Positions 48,132 through 56,348 of a stretch of 64,000 nt of DNA are shown here, piece after piece. The notes beneath the pieces are model-generated. The model searched no databases. It was not told the origin of the DNA and was given only the letters and a program-made list of their open reading frames with translations. How positions within the stretch are numbered: position 1 is the first letter of the stretch; each line of letters starts with the position of its first letter. Made by a program: the position numbers and the translations under genes. The DNA lies in the NCBI GenBank assembly GCA_947499555.1, contig CANMOU010000002.1, positions 693,001 through 757,000 on the forward strand, given 5' to 3'. This DNA is from an uncultured Roseovarius sp. (GTDB lineage: Bacteria; Pseudomonadota; Alphaproteobacteria; Rhodobacterales; Rhodobacteraceae).

Positions 48132-49142
48132 GTGAGTTTTTTGCAGTCATATGTGATGCGGCTGCGCAGAAAGCGTCACCAGATACGGGCGTTCCGCAAG
48201 CATTTCTCACTCAAACCAGTTGTGGATCGTACGGGCAAGATTCGCCCCGGCGACATTCTTTTGTTTTCGACTATGCGCGACGAATACGTGCGGCTGCCGT
48301 ATTTTCTGAAGTATTACAGGAACCTCGGCGTCGCGCATTTCCTGATTGTCGACAATGACAGCAGTGATGGCGGACGAGAATTTCTTGCAAATCAAAGCGA
48401 TGTGTCGGTCTGGACGACAAAGGCAAGTTACAAGGGATCGAAGTTTGGCGTTGATTGGCTGAACTGGCTTCAGCGCCGATATGGACATGGACACTGGACG
48501 TTGGTCGTCGACCCTGACGAGCTGTTTATCTATCCGTTTTGCGACACTCGGCCTATCCGCGCACTTACGGATTGGCTCGACGTAAGTCAGGTGCGGTCCT
48601 TTGGGGCCATGTTGCTTGATATGTATCCCAAGGGGCGTATCGATGCTGTTCCTTACTTGCCGGGTCAGGACCCCATAGAGATCACAAGCTGGTTTGATCC
48701 GGGCAACTACGTGATCGAAAAGAACAAGCGCTACGGAAATCTATGGATTCAGGGTGGTCCACGGAGCCGGATGTTCTTTATGGATAAGCCTGCCAAGGCA
48801 CCCGCACTTAACAAGACGCCCTTGGTTAAATGGGACAAACGCTACACTTACGTCAGCTCGACACACATGCTCTTACCGCGTGGCTTAAACCTGACCTACG
48901 ACGAATGGGGTGGAGAAAAGGCCAGTGGCATCCTGCTGCACACGAAGTTTCTCAACACCTTCGCGGCGAAGGCGGAGGAAGAGCTGCGGCGCAAACAACA
49001 CTATCAGGGAAGCGTTGAATACAAGGCCTACGCGGCAAATGTTCAAGAAAATCCGGACCTTTGGTGCAAATGGTCGGAAAAATATATAAACTGGAGGCAA
49101 CTTGAGATCCTCGGACTGATGTCAAAGGGGAACTGGGCATGA
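48132..49142 (+). CDS. GT2-type glycosyltransferase, paralogue 2
   Basis: A 336-residue protein, clearly a tandem duplicate of the preceding gene. It has LLFSTMRDEYVRLPYFLKYY (43-62), VDNDSSDGG (73-81), DPDE (127-130) in place of DADE, WIQGG, and the same ending GLMSKGNW. It starts at GTG 48132. A 168-bp gap with no clear terminator separates it from paralogue 1, so it may have its own promoter. The diverged metal motif and acceptor region suggest a different sugar or linkage. Confidence 0.8.
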   Translation: MSFLQSYVMRLRRKRHQIRAFRKHFSLKPVVDRTGKIRPGDILLFSTMRDEYVRLPYFLKYYRNLGVAHFLIVDNDSSDGGREFLANQSDVSVWTTKASYKGSKFGVDWLNWLQRRYGHGHWTLVVDPDELFIYPFCDTRPIRALTDWLDVSQVRSFGAMLLDMYPKGRIDAVPYLPGQDPIEITSWFDPGNYVIEKNKRYGNLWIQGGPRSRMFFMDKPAKAPALNKTPLVKWDKRYTYVSSTHMLLPRGLNLTYDEWGGEKASGILLHTKFLNTFAAKAEEELRRKQHYQGSVEYKAYAANVQENPDLWCKWSEKYINWRQLEILGLMSKGNWA

Positions 49143-49155
49143 AAAAGGGCAGTTC

Positions 49156-50856
49156 ATGAGTGTCGGCATCATCATGCTGGTGCACACGGCGTTTGATCGT
49201 GCGGAGCAAGTTGCGCGCCATTGGTCTGCGGCGGGATGCCCGATTGTGGTGCATGCGGATAAGAACGTGGTGCCCAGTGCCTACAACGCCTTTGTCGATG
49301 CGCTTTCCGACATGCCAAACGTTCGCTTTTCCAAGCGTCACAGGTGCGAATGGGGCACTTGGGGCCTTGTTGCCGCGACGCAAAGCGCCTCACGCCTCAT
49401 GCTTGATGAGTTTCCACATGTTCGGCATGTCTATCTCGCGTCCGGCTCTTGCTTGCCACTCCGTCCGGTTCAGGAGTTGATCGATTACCTGGCAGAACGC
49501 TCTCAGACGGATTTTATTGAATCGGCCACTACATCCGACGTTCCCTGGACGATTGGCGGATTTGATAAAGAGCGTTTCACTTTGCGGTTTCCTTTTGCCT
49601 GGCGAAAGAACAGATTTCTTTTCGACAAGTATGTCGCGATACAGCGGCTGATCCGTTATCGGAGGCGCATCCCGAATGGCATCGTTCCGCATATGGGAAG
49701 CCAATGGTGGTGCCTGACGCGCCAGACTTTGTCCGCCATCCTCGACGATCCCGATCGCCCGATCTATGACCGCTACTTCAAAAAGGTCTGGATCCCGGAT
49801 GAGAGTTACTTTCAAACGCTTGCTCGCCTTTACTCACGGCAAATCGAAAGCCGATCTTTGACGCTGTCAAAATTCGACTATCAGGGAAAGCCGCATATCT
49901 TCTATGATGATCACCTGCAACTGCTGCGCCGCTCGGATTGTTTCGTCGCACGTAAAATCTGGCCATTCGCCAACCGGCTTTACGACGCTTTTCTGACCGA
50001 CCCGGCAGGCGCTATGAAACGCACAGAGCCGAACCCCGGAAAAATTGACCGTATCTTTGCGAAAGCCGTCGAACGAAGAATGCGCGGACGACGCGGTCTC
50101 TACATGCAAAGCCGCTTTCCGGTCGAAGGTCGTGAGAACGGTTTGACTTGCGCGCCATATGCCGTTTTCGAAGGCTTCAGCGATCTTTTTGAGAACTTCG
50201 AACGCTGGTTGGCAAAGGTAACTGGTGCCAGAGTGCACGGACATCTTTTCGCGCCCGAACGCGCGGAATTCGCTGATGGTCAAAGTGTCACGAATGGTGC
50301 GCTCAGCGATAGCGCGTCCCTGCGTGACTATAACCCCCGCGCCTTTATCTCCAGCTTGATTTGGAACACCCGGGGTGAGCGGCAGTGTTTTCAGATGGGG
50401 CCGCGGGATGTGATCAAGGACATTCAATGGGATATTGCGAAAGACGCCAATGCGCAGATTTCGGTCCTTTCCGGTGCTTGGGCTGTCAATTTGTTCAAAT
50501 CGAACAGTAACTTCGCGGATATCCGTCAAGAGGCGGCGCGCTTGCAGCGGATTGAAAGCAAGCATCTAGAGGTTCTACGCTCTCCCTGGACAAAGGCGAG
50601 GGTACGTATCTGGACAATGGCAGAGTTCATCGAAGCCCCAATGGAACCGCTGCAAGCCATCATCGACGAGATTGGAAAACAGAACCAGTTCGGGCTTTCT
50701 GAAGTTCCGAAAATGGCGGACCTCACGGGATTTGGTCAGTTTCTGCAAAATCTCAAAAATCAGGGGATGCACCCCTACCTTATGGGTGACTTCCCAGTCG
50801 AGCACCAATTGCACGAGCCCAACAAGGATAAACCCAAACCTTACCTCGTGCGGTAG
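49156..50856 (+). CDS. GT14 (core-2/I-branching type) glycosyltransferase with DUF5928 domain
   Basis: A 566-residue protein. The N-terminal half (about 1-300) is like core-2/I-branching and xylosyltransferase enzymes: IIMLVHTAFDRAEQV at the start, CEWGTWG (64-70), ASGSCLPLRP (95-104), GSQWWCLTR near 181-189 and DESYFQTL near 214-221. The C-terminal half (about 310-566) fits DUF5928, seen in Rhodobacteraceae. It probably adds a branching sugar, such as beta-1,6-linked, to a surface glycan. It begins 13 bases after the second GT2 gene; the sulfotransferase follows 5 bases later. Confidence 0.8.
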   Translation: MSVGIIMLVHTAFDRAEQVARHWSAAGCPIVVHADKNVVPSAYNAFVDALSDMPNVRFSKRHRCEWGTWGLVAATQSASRLMLDEFPHVRHVYLASGSCLPLRPVQELIDYLAERSQTDFIESATTSDVPWTIGGFDKERFTLRFPFAWRKNRFLFDKYVAIQRLIRYRRRIPNGIVPHMGSQWWCLTRQTLSAILDDPDRPIYDRYFKKVWIPDESYFQTLARLYSRQIESRSLTLSKFDYQGKPHIFYDDHLQLLRRSDCFVARKIWPFANRLYDAFLTDPAGAMKRTEPNPGKIDRIFAKAVERRMRGRRGLYMQSRFPVEGRENGLTCAPYAVFEGFSDLFENFERWLAKVTGARVHGHLFAPERAEFADGQSVTNGALSDSASLRDYNPRAFISSLIWNTRGERQCFQMGPRDVIKDIQWDIAKDANAQISVLSGAWAVNLFKSNSNFADIRQEAARLQRIESKHLEVLRSPWTKARVRIWTMAEFIEAPMEPLQAIIDEIGKQNQFGLSEVPKMADLTGFGQFLQNLKNQGMHPYLMGDFPVEHQLHEPNKDKPKPYLVR

Positions 50857-50861
50857 ACGGT

Positions 50862-52301
50862 ATGGAGCGTCGGTTCGACTACTTCGTTGTATTTGCGGAG
50901 ATGCGCACGGGCTCGAACTTTCTTGAGGCCAATATCAACGCATTTGACCGATTTGAGTGCTTTGGAGAGGCGTTCAACCCACATTTCATCGGTTATCCCA
51001 ACAAGACAGAGATTGCCGGCGTGACGCGAGCCATGCGCGACGCGCATCCCGAACGCCTTGTTGATGCAATAAAGAACTTGCCAAGCGGGCTTGGCGGCTT
51101 CCGTTTTTTTCACGATCATGATCCTCGCATTCTGGATCTGATCTTGAATGACGAGAGGTGCGCAAAGATCGTCCTGACGCGCAATCCGCTGGACAGTTAT
51201 GTTTCGTGGAAAATCGCGCAAGCGACAGGTCAGTGGAAGCTGACAAATGTCAAACGCCGCAAAGATAGCCGGGTTCGGTTTGAGGCAGCCGAGTTCGAAG
51301 AACACATGTCAAGAACACAGGGATTCCAGGTGCAGCTGCTGAACACGTTGCAGCAATCCGGCCAGACAGCATTCTATCTGGCGTATGAAGACATTCAAAA
51401 TCTCGATGTGATCAATGGGCTCGCAAAATTCCTGGGCAGTGAGGACGCGCTTGAGAGCCTGGATCAGGATCTCAAGAAACAAAATCCTGATGGGCTTTTG
51501 GACAAAGTTTCCAATCCAGAGGAGATGGAAGAGGCAGTTGTCGGGATTGACTTGTTCAACCTGCATCGCACGCCAAATTTTGAACCCCGCCGGGGACCAG
51601 CCGCGCCAAGCTTTGTGGCCTGCTCCAAGTCCCCACTGCTATTTATGCCGATCCGGTCGGGGCCAGAGCCGGATGTCATCACCTGGATGGCGGCTTTGGA
51701 TGACGTCGACACAAGCGGTCTAAACACTCGGCTTAATCAAAAAGCCCTACGTCAATGGAAAAGGCGCAATCCGGGGCACCGGTGCTTTACCGTTTTACGT
51801 CATCCTTTGGCTCGGGCGCACCACGCGTTCTGCACCAAGATCCTGCAGACCGGTCCGGGGTGCTACGACGGAATTCGTCGCATCTTGCGAAACTCTTTCA
51901 AGCTTCCTTTACCTGGGAAGTTTCCGTCAGATGATTACGGGCTTGTCCAACATCGCGATGCCTTCCTTGCCTTTCTCGATTTTCTTGAAGCCAATCTATC
52001 AGGCCAGACGGCAATTCGCGTGGACGCGCATTGGGCAACGCAATCCGCTGTTCTGCAAGGCATGGCGAATTTCATTGTCCCGGATCACGTCTTTAGGGAG
52101 GAAAGGCTTCAAACGGACCTGCAGCGGCTTGCCGAAGACCTAGGCGCGCCTAACAGGGCCAGTTTTTCCAAAAATGCCTCGGAACTGCCCTTTGAACTAG
52201 CTGACATCTATGATGACAAATTGGAGAAACGAGCCGCGCAGATTTATCAACGAGACTACATGATGTTTGGGTTTGAGCCTTGGCAGAGCTTGCCTGTCTA
52301 G
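50862..52301 (+). CDS. Two-domain sulfotransferase
   Basis: A 479-residue protein. Domain 1 (about 1-235) has a PAPS-binding loop RTGSNFLE at 15-22 and the 3'-phosphate motif LTRNPLDSYVS at 105-115, as in Stf0/NodH-type sulfotransferases. Domain 2 (about 245-479) repeats the layout with FMPIRSGPEPD at about 264-274 and LRHPLARAHHAF from 312, as in carbohydrate sulfotransferases, but its first loop lacks a Lys or Gly-Ser pattern. It probably sulfates a glycan made by the preceding enzymes. The end overlaps the convergent ptsN by 4 bases. Confidence 0.78.
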   Translation: MERRFDYFVVFAEMRTGSNFLEANINAFDRFECFGEAFNPHFIGYPNKTEIAGVTRAMRDAHPERLVDAIKNLPSGLGGFRFFHDHDPRILDLILNDERCAKIVLTRNPLDSYVSWKIAQATGQWKLTNVKRRKDSRVRFEAAEFEEHMSRTQGFQVQLLNTLQQSGQTAFYLAYEDIQNLDVINGLAKFLGSEDALESLDQDLKKQNPDGLLDKVSNPEEMEEAVVGIDLFNLHRTPNFEPRRGPAAPSFVACSKSPLLFMPIRSGPEPDVITWMAALDDVDTSGLNTRLNQKALRQWKRRNPGHRCFTVLRHPLARAHHAFCTKILQTGPGCYDGIRRILRNSFKLPLPGKFPSDDYGLVQHRDAFLAFLDFLEANLSGQTAIRVDAHWATQSAVLQGMANFIVPDHVFREERLQTDLQRLAEDLGAPNRASFSKNASELPFELADIYDDKLEKRAAQIYQRDYMMFGFEPWQSLPV

Positions 52302-52762
52302 GCGGCTTGAACCGACTGCGATTCTGTGATGATCGCGTAAAGAGTTGCGGGATCATTATTGGCACGAAGTTTGGCGCAGACAGACGTGTCTCGAAGTGTC
52401 CGCGAAACCAGCGCCAAGGCTTTCAGGTGTTCTACACCGGCATCTTTGGGTGCGAAGAGCGCGAAAGCCAAGTCTACGGGCTGACGATCCACCGACGAGA
52501 AGTCAATAGGTGTGTCGAGAAGAACAACGGCGCCTACAACTTTGTCCGGCCCATCAAGTCGAGCATGCGGAAGGGCGACACCATGACCAACGCCGGTCGG
52601 CCCCAGTGCTTCCCGTTCCAGAAGCGCTTCGACGGTCTTTGTTGCATCCAGACCATAGGCCGTTTCGGCAATCGTGCCGAATTCGTGCAGTAACCGTTTC
52701 TTACTCGAAACCGAAGAAAACACCCGAATTGCCTCAGGTTTGAGGATTTCAGAGAATTGCAT
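52298..52762 (-). CDS. ptsN: PTS IIA-like nitrogen-regulatory protein PtsN
   Basis: A 154-residue EIIA-Ntr protein. The phosphorylated His lies in HGVALPHARLD (His66). It accepts phosphate from NPr and regulates nitrogen/potassium and carbon processes by protein contacts. It lies downstream of hpf with a 49-bp gap, the conserved order hpf-ptsN. GGAGC precedes the ATG. It converges on the sulfotransferase gene with a 4-bp overlap. Confidence 0.93.
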   Translation of the reverse strand: MQFSEILKPEAIRVFSSVSSKKRLLHEFGTIAETAYGLDATKTVEALLEREALGPTGVGHGVALPHARLDGPDKVVGAVVLLDTPIDFSSVDRQPVDLAFALFAPKDAGVEHLKALALVSRTLRDTSVCAKLRANNDPATLYAIITESQSVQAA

Positions 52763-52811
52763 TTGATTGTTGCTCCGGCACGCAGGTTAAATTGGCCCGC
52801 GCCTGTTTGAA

Positions 52812-53375
52812 TTAGGGATCAATCCAACCGATGTTGCCGTCGTCTCGGCGATACACCACGTTTAATCCGTTCTTGCCTTCGTTTCTGAACACCAGAACCG
52901 GTGCTCCGGCTAACTCCATTTGCATCACTGCCTCGCCAACAGAAAGAGACGGAATTTTCGTTTCCATTTCAGCCACGATGATCGGCTGAAGCGTATCGGG
53001 TTCCGAATCTTCTCCATCGCTGTCGGAAGCGAGGATATAGGCGGATGCCTGCGAAAGTTCAACCGGTTCTGAACGTTGCCTATGATGATCTTTCAGTCGC
53101 CGCTTGTACCGACGCAGCTGTTTTTCCATTTTTTCGCTGCATTGGTCGAATGCAGCGTAGATTTCATGCGCATGTGCCTTTGCTTGTGCAGTCAGACCGG
53201 TCGACAGATGGATGGTTGCCTCGCACACGAATTCTGCGGCGCTCTTCGAAAAGATGATGTTCGCGTCAGTCGGACGTTCGGCGTATTTCTCGACCACCGA
53301 GTTAAGCTCGTTTTCAACATGTGTTTGAAGAGCGCTTCCAATATCAATTTGTTTTCCGCTGATCTGATAGCGCAT
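52812..53375 (-). CDS. hpf: Ribosome hibernation-promoting factor, long form
   Basis: A 187-residue protein. The N-terminal beta-alpha-beta-beta-beta-alpha domain (about 1-100) binds the 30S subunit; the C-terminal domain (about 130-187), with SVGEAVMQMELAG and FRNEGKNGLNVVYRRDDG, drives 100S ribosome dimer formation. Length is that of long HPF, so no separate RMF is needed. AGGAGG precedes the ATG. It follows lptB after 237 bp; rpoN, usual in this position in many Proteobacteria, is absent. Confidence 0.94.
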   Translation of the reverse strand: MRYQISGKQIDIGSALQTHVENELNSVVEKYAERPTDANIIFSKSAAEFVCEATIHLSTGLTAQAKAHAHEIYAAFDQCSEKMEKQLRRYKRRLKDHHRQRSEPVELSQASAYILASDSDGEDSEPDTLQPIIVAEMETKIPSLSVGEAVMQMELAGAPVLVFRNEGKNGLNVVYRRDDGNIGWIDP

Positions 53376-53612
53376 CTTTTATCCTCCAAAAAAGCCGCAC
53401 GAGCCTTAGATTGGCAAAAAGCCTGTCTTCGATTTGCTCGGACTGAGAAAAAACTCTTGTTTGTTTGCTATTTCGAAGCCGGTCCGGGAACACCAGAGTG
53501 ATTCAGCTATTGATGCAAAAACCGCAAGAGGCATACCTCAATTGAGGCGCTTTCAGCGGCGTTTGTCAATCCGCTTGGCAACAGAATGCAAAGGTTTCCA
53601 CAAAAGATTGAG
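53376..53612 (-). promoter_or_regulatory. Intergenic region between lptB and hpf, with candidate hpf promoter
   Basis: This 237-bp region contains TTGACA (minus strand, 53564-53569) and 17 bases later CTCAAT (53541-53546), a weak -10. A perfect palindrome CCTCAATTGAGG (53536-53547) overlaps that -10, and could be an operator. No rpoN remnant was found. Confidence 0.35.
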
Positions 53613-54371
53613 TTAAGAAATACGGAAATTATCGCCAAGATAAACCCGTCGGACATTCTCGTTCGAGACGACCTCGTCAGGAGACCCTGACATAAGAACC
53701 TTGCCATCATGCAGAATGTAGGCTCGATCCACGATCTCGAGTGTCTCTCGTACGTTGTGATCGGTGATCAGCACCCCGATCCCGCGTTTCTTGAGGTCGG
53801 CGACCAAGTGTCTGATATCCCCCACCGAGATCGGATCGACGCCTGCGAAAGGTTCGTCCAGAAGAAGGTATTTTGGGTAAGCGGCAAGACACCGAGCAAT
53901 TTCAACGCGCCGACGTTCGCCACCTGACAGGGCCAATGCCGGTGCGCGGCGAAGGTGCTCAACGGAAAATTCCGAAAGCAGCTCTTCGAGACGCTCACGG
54001 CGCTTATGGCGCGAGGGCAGTGAAATATCGAGGATCGACATGATATTGTCTTCCACACTCATGCCCCGGAAGATCGACATCTCTTGCGGCAGATACCCAA
54101 TTCCAAGCTTTGCGCGCCGGTACATCGGCAATCCCGAAACATCCCGCCCATCGATGGACACCTTGCCACCCTCTGGATAGATCAACCCGGCAATTGCGTA
54201 AAAAGTTGTTGTCTTGCCCGAGCCATTTGGCCCCAACAACGCGATAACTTCGCCCTGCTGCAGCTGCAAGGAAACATCCCGGATCACCACGCGCTTTTTG
54301 TAACTCTTGCGCAGGTTGGTTACAGAGAGCCCGCTGTTTTCATGCGCGATATGAAGTTCAGGCTTGGTCAC
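53613..54371 (-). CDS. lptB: LPS export ABC ATPase LptB
   Basis: A 252-residue ATPase that, with LptF/LptG, lifts LPS out of the inner membrane onto the LptC-LptA bridge. Walker A GPNGSGKT is at 47-54, the ABC signature LSGGERRR near 148-155, and Walker B LLLDEPFAGVDP follows. Complete. It starts 3 bases after the lptA stop. The operon order on the minus strand is rnd-lptC-lptA-lptB. Confidence 0.96.
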   Translation of the reverse strand: MTKPELHIAHENSGLSVTNLRKSYKKRVVIRDVSLQLQQGEVIALLGPNGSGKTTTFYAIAGLIYPEGGKVSIDGRDVSGLPMYRRAKLGIGYLPQEMSIFRGMSVEDNIMSILDISLPSRHKRRERLEELLSEFSVEHLRRAPALALSGGERRRVEIARCLAAYPKYLLLDEPFAGVDPISVGDIRHLVADLKKRGIGVLITDHNVRETLEIVDRAYILHDGKVLMSGSPDEVVSNENVRRVYLGDNFRIS

Positions 54372-54374
54372 GCT

Positions 54375-54872
54375 TCAATTCTCAGGCTGCAATATCGTTT
54401 TCACGCGCCCGCTGACACGAGCGGTTCCTGCACGGGTGTCTACGAACATCTTGTCACCGGTCAATGCGTTGACGCCTTGAACCAAAAGCACGCTGCCCTG
54501 CATCTCGATCATCCCGGTATCGATGTTGTAATCGGCGCGTTGCGCTTCGGCGGCATCTTCGCCGCTTACAAGGGTCACGCCACCTGTCGCTTCCAGTTTT
54601 TCAATGCCGGACTGATCCGACTTGTAGACAACAAGAACGCGAGGGGCCGATAACCGCATCTCGCCCTGTCCGATAAGCACATTGCCCGAAAAAACCGCGG
54701 TGCCATTGTCTTGGTTCACATCAAGGTTGTCGGCGGTCACTTCCACGGGCAGGCGGCTGTCCTGCGCGGTGTCACCGAATGCGATCTGCGCACCCTGCGC
54801 GACAGATTGCGTGGCGAATGACAGAGCCAGGAAAGCGATCGTTAGGTAGGTGAGACGGAGCAAGTCTTTCAA
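54375..54872 (-). CDS. lptA: LPS transport periplasmic protein LptA
   Basis: A 165-residue protein with a signal peptide (about 1-25, ending SVAQG) and the OstA/LptA beta-jellyroll fold: VTADNLDVNQDNGTAVFSGN near 45-64 is typical. It forms the periplasmic bridge carrying LPS between LptC and the outer-membrane LptD. The start overlaps the lptC stop by 4 bases; lptB follows 2-3 bases after its stop. Confidence 0.93.
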   Translation of the reverse strand: MKDLLRLTYLTIAFLALSFATQSVAQGAQIAFGDTAQDSRLPVEVTADNLDVNQDNGTAVFSGNVLIGQGEMRLSAPRVLVVYKSDQSGIEKLEATGGVTLVSGEDAAEAQRADYNIDTGMIEMQGSVLLVQGVNALTGDKMFVDTRAGTARVSGRVKTILQPEN

Positions 54873-55486
54873 TCCTCGGAGATATGGCCGGTGTATATCA
54901 GCTTCACCCCGTCAGTGAATACCAAATGTGCGGTGCCTGTTTCCTCATTATTGGTCAAAATCATGCGACCGGCTGTCAGCATACCGGGCGGACCTTCGCC
55001 CGAAACAGGGCCGGGCGATTCCAGATGCAGCATGTTGAAATCCGCTTCGAGCCGATCTGATGCGATATCATAACCGGTCGTTGTCGTGATCCGCACCTCA
55101 CCTTCAAGTGAGGCCGTATTTTTGTTTTGATTCATATCGGCATTATCAGACATGACATCGATCACTGTTCCTGACAGAAGGCGCAGCTCGGCCGAGATGT
55201 CTGTCGCCAGAATAATCTGGTTGTTTTGTGGCGATGGGCGCGCCGAAACTGCGGCAAGCATGATTTCATCGCCCCCTTGGGTCACGCCGGCGAAGGCAGC
55301 GTTTGTCGCGCCTTGATCCTGAGCGCGTTGTTCAAGATCCAGTTCGACAACCGGTATTGCCTTTGTCGGATCAACACTTCTTGAGATGAGGAAGAGGGTT
55401 GAAAGCAGAGCCAGTGCAGCCAGTGGCAGGATGATTTTCATCCACGCCACCATCTGAGAATAAAAATTGTCCTGCCACGCGACCAT
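54869..55486 (-). CDS. lptC: LPS export protein LptC
   Basis: A 205-residue single-pass inner-membrane protein: transmembrane helix about 16-35 (IILPLAALALLSTLF), then a periplasmic LptC/OstA-like jellyroll. It receives LPS from LptBFG and hands it to LptA. ATG 55486 overlaps the rnd stop by one base (TAATG); a start at 55516 would extend inside rnd. Overlaps lptA by 4 bases. Confidence 0.92.
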   Translation of the reverse strand: MVAWQDNFYSQMVAWMKIILPLAALALLSTLFLISRSVDPTKAIPVVELDLEQRAQDQGATNAAFAGVTQGGDEIMLAAVSARPSPQNNQIILATDISAELRLLSGTVIDVMSDNADMNQNKNTASLEGEVRITTTTGYDIASDRLEADFNMLHLESPGPVSGEGPPGMLTAGRMILTNNEETGTAHLVFTDGVKLIYTGHISED

Positions 55487-56097
55487 TAGTGAGCAAAAAT
55501 GTCTGTTTCCGGCCACCCGGCAAGATCAAGCCTTGCGCGCGTTGGAAGGAATTCAAAACACGCCTGCGCCAGTTCGGCCCGGCCTTCGCGCGCAAGCCGC
55601 GCATCCAGCTCCTCTTTGAGGCGATGAAGGTAGAGCACGTCAGAGGCTGCGTAGTCGAGTTGAGCTTCGGTTAGCGCTTTCGCGCCCCAGTCCGATGATT
55701 GTTGCTGCTTGGAGATGTCGATTTCCAGCAGCTCCTGAAGCAGATACTTAAGCCCGTGTCGATCCGTGTAGGTGCGCACCAGTTTGCTTGCGATTTTCGT
55801 GCAATAGACTGGCGCGGTCAGCGCGCCAAATGCATGATACAGGGCGGCGATGTCAAATCGCCCAAAATGAAAAATCTTCAAGACGTCTGGATTTGTCAAA
55901 AGTGCTTCGAGATTTGGCGCAGATGTCTGCCCCTTCTCGATTTGCACGATATGTGCGTTGCCATCCCCGCTTGAAAGCTGCACGACGCAAAGCCGATCAC
56001 GATGCGGGTTGAGCCCCATGGTCTCGCAATCAATTGCAACGCTCGGTGCAAGATCAAGACCGTCGGGGAGGTCATTCTTGTAGAAGTGATTGGCCAT
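55486..56097 (-). CDS. rnd: Ribonuclease D (short form)
   Basis: A 203-residue 3'-5' exonuclease of the DEDDy family. Exo I is IDCETMG (22-28), Exo II is near FHFGRFD, and Exo III is YAASDVLYLHRL. Only the catalytic domain is present; the HRDC domains of E. coli RNase D are absent. It trims tRNA and other RNA 3' ends. ATG 56097 is taken since AAGGGA lies 6 bases upstream; the ATG at 56103 is immediately next to it. tRNA-Leu lies 23 bases upstream; lptC overlaps its end by 1 base. Confidence 0.92.
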   Translation of the reverse strand: MANHFYKNDLPDGLDLAPSVAIDCETMGLNPHRDRLCVVQLSSGDGNAHIVQIEKGQTSAPNLEALLTNPDVLKIFHFGRFDIAALYHAFGALTAPVYCTKIASKLVRTYTDRHGLKYLLQELLEIDISKQQQSSDWGAKALTEAQLDYAASDVLYLHRLKEELDARLAREGRAELAQACFEFLPTRARLDLAGWPETDIFAH

Positions 56098-56120
56098 TTT
56101 CATTCCCTTTGTGGAAGGAA

Positions 56121-56207
56121 TGGTGCCCAGGAGAGGACTCGAACCTCCACGTCCATACGGACACTAGCACCTGAAGCTAGCGCGTCTACCAATTCCGCCA
56201 CCTGGGC
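56121..56207 (-). tRNA. tRNA-Leu (anticodon CAG)
   Basis: An 87-base tRNA on the minus strand. The acceptor stem is GCCCAGG paired with CCTGGGC, the T-arm contains GGTTCGAGTCC, and the anticodon loop TTCAGGT reads CAG, decoding CUG. A long variable arm fits class II leucine tRNA. The 3' CCA is encoded (56121-56123). It lies 23 bases upstream of rnd. Confidence 0.95.
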
Positions 56208-56348
56208 TGGTGTCGTCTGGGGCATGTAGCCATCTGGTCTAAGGGTGTCAACGCCAATTCGCCGCTAGCGCGCGGACAGTAAAGCGCCTTGTCCAAAGCC
56301 TGCGACAGAGGTACGAAAGGCAAGATAAGCGCAGTCGGGAGCAGCTCT

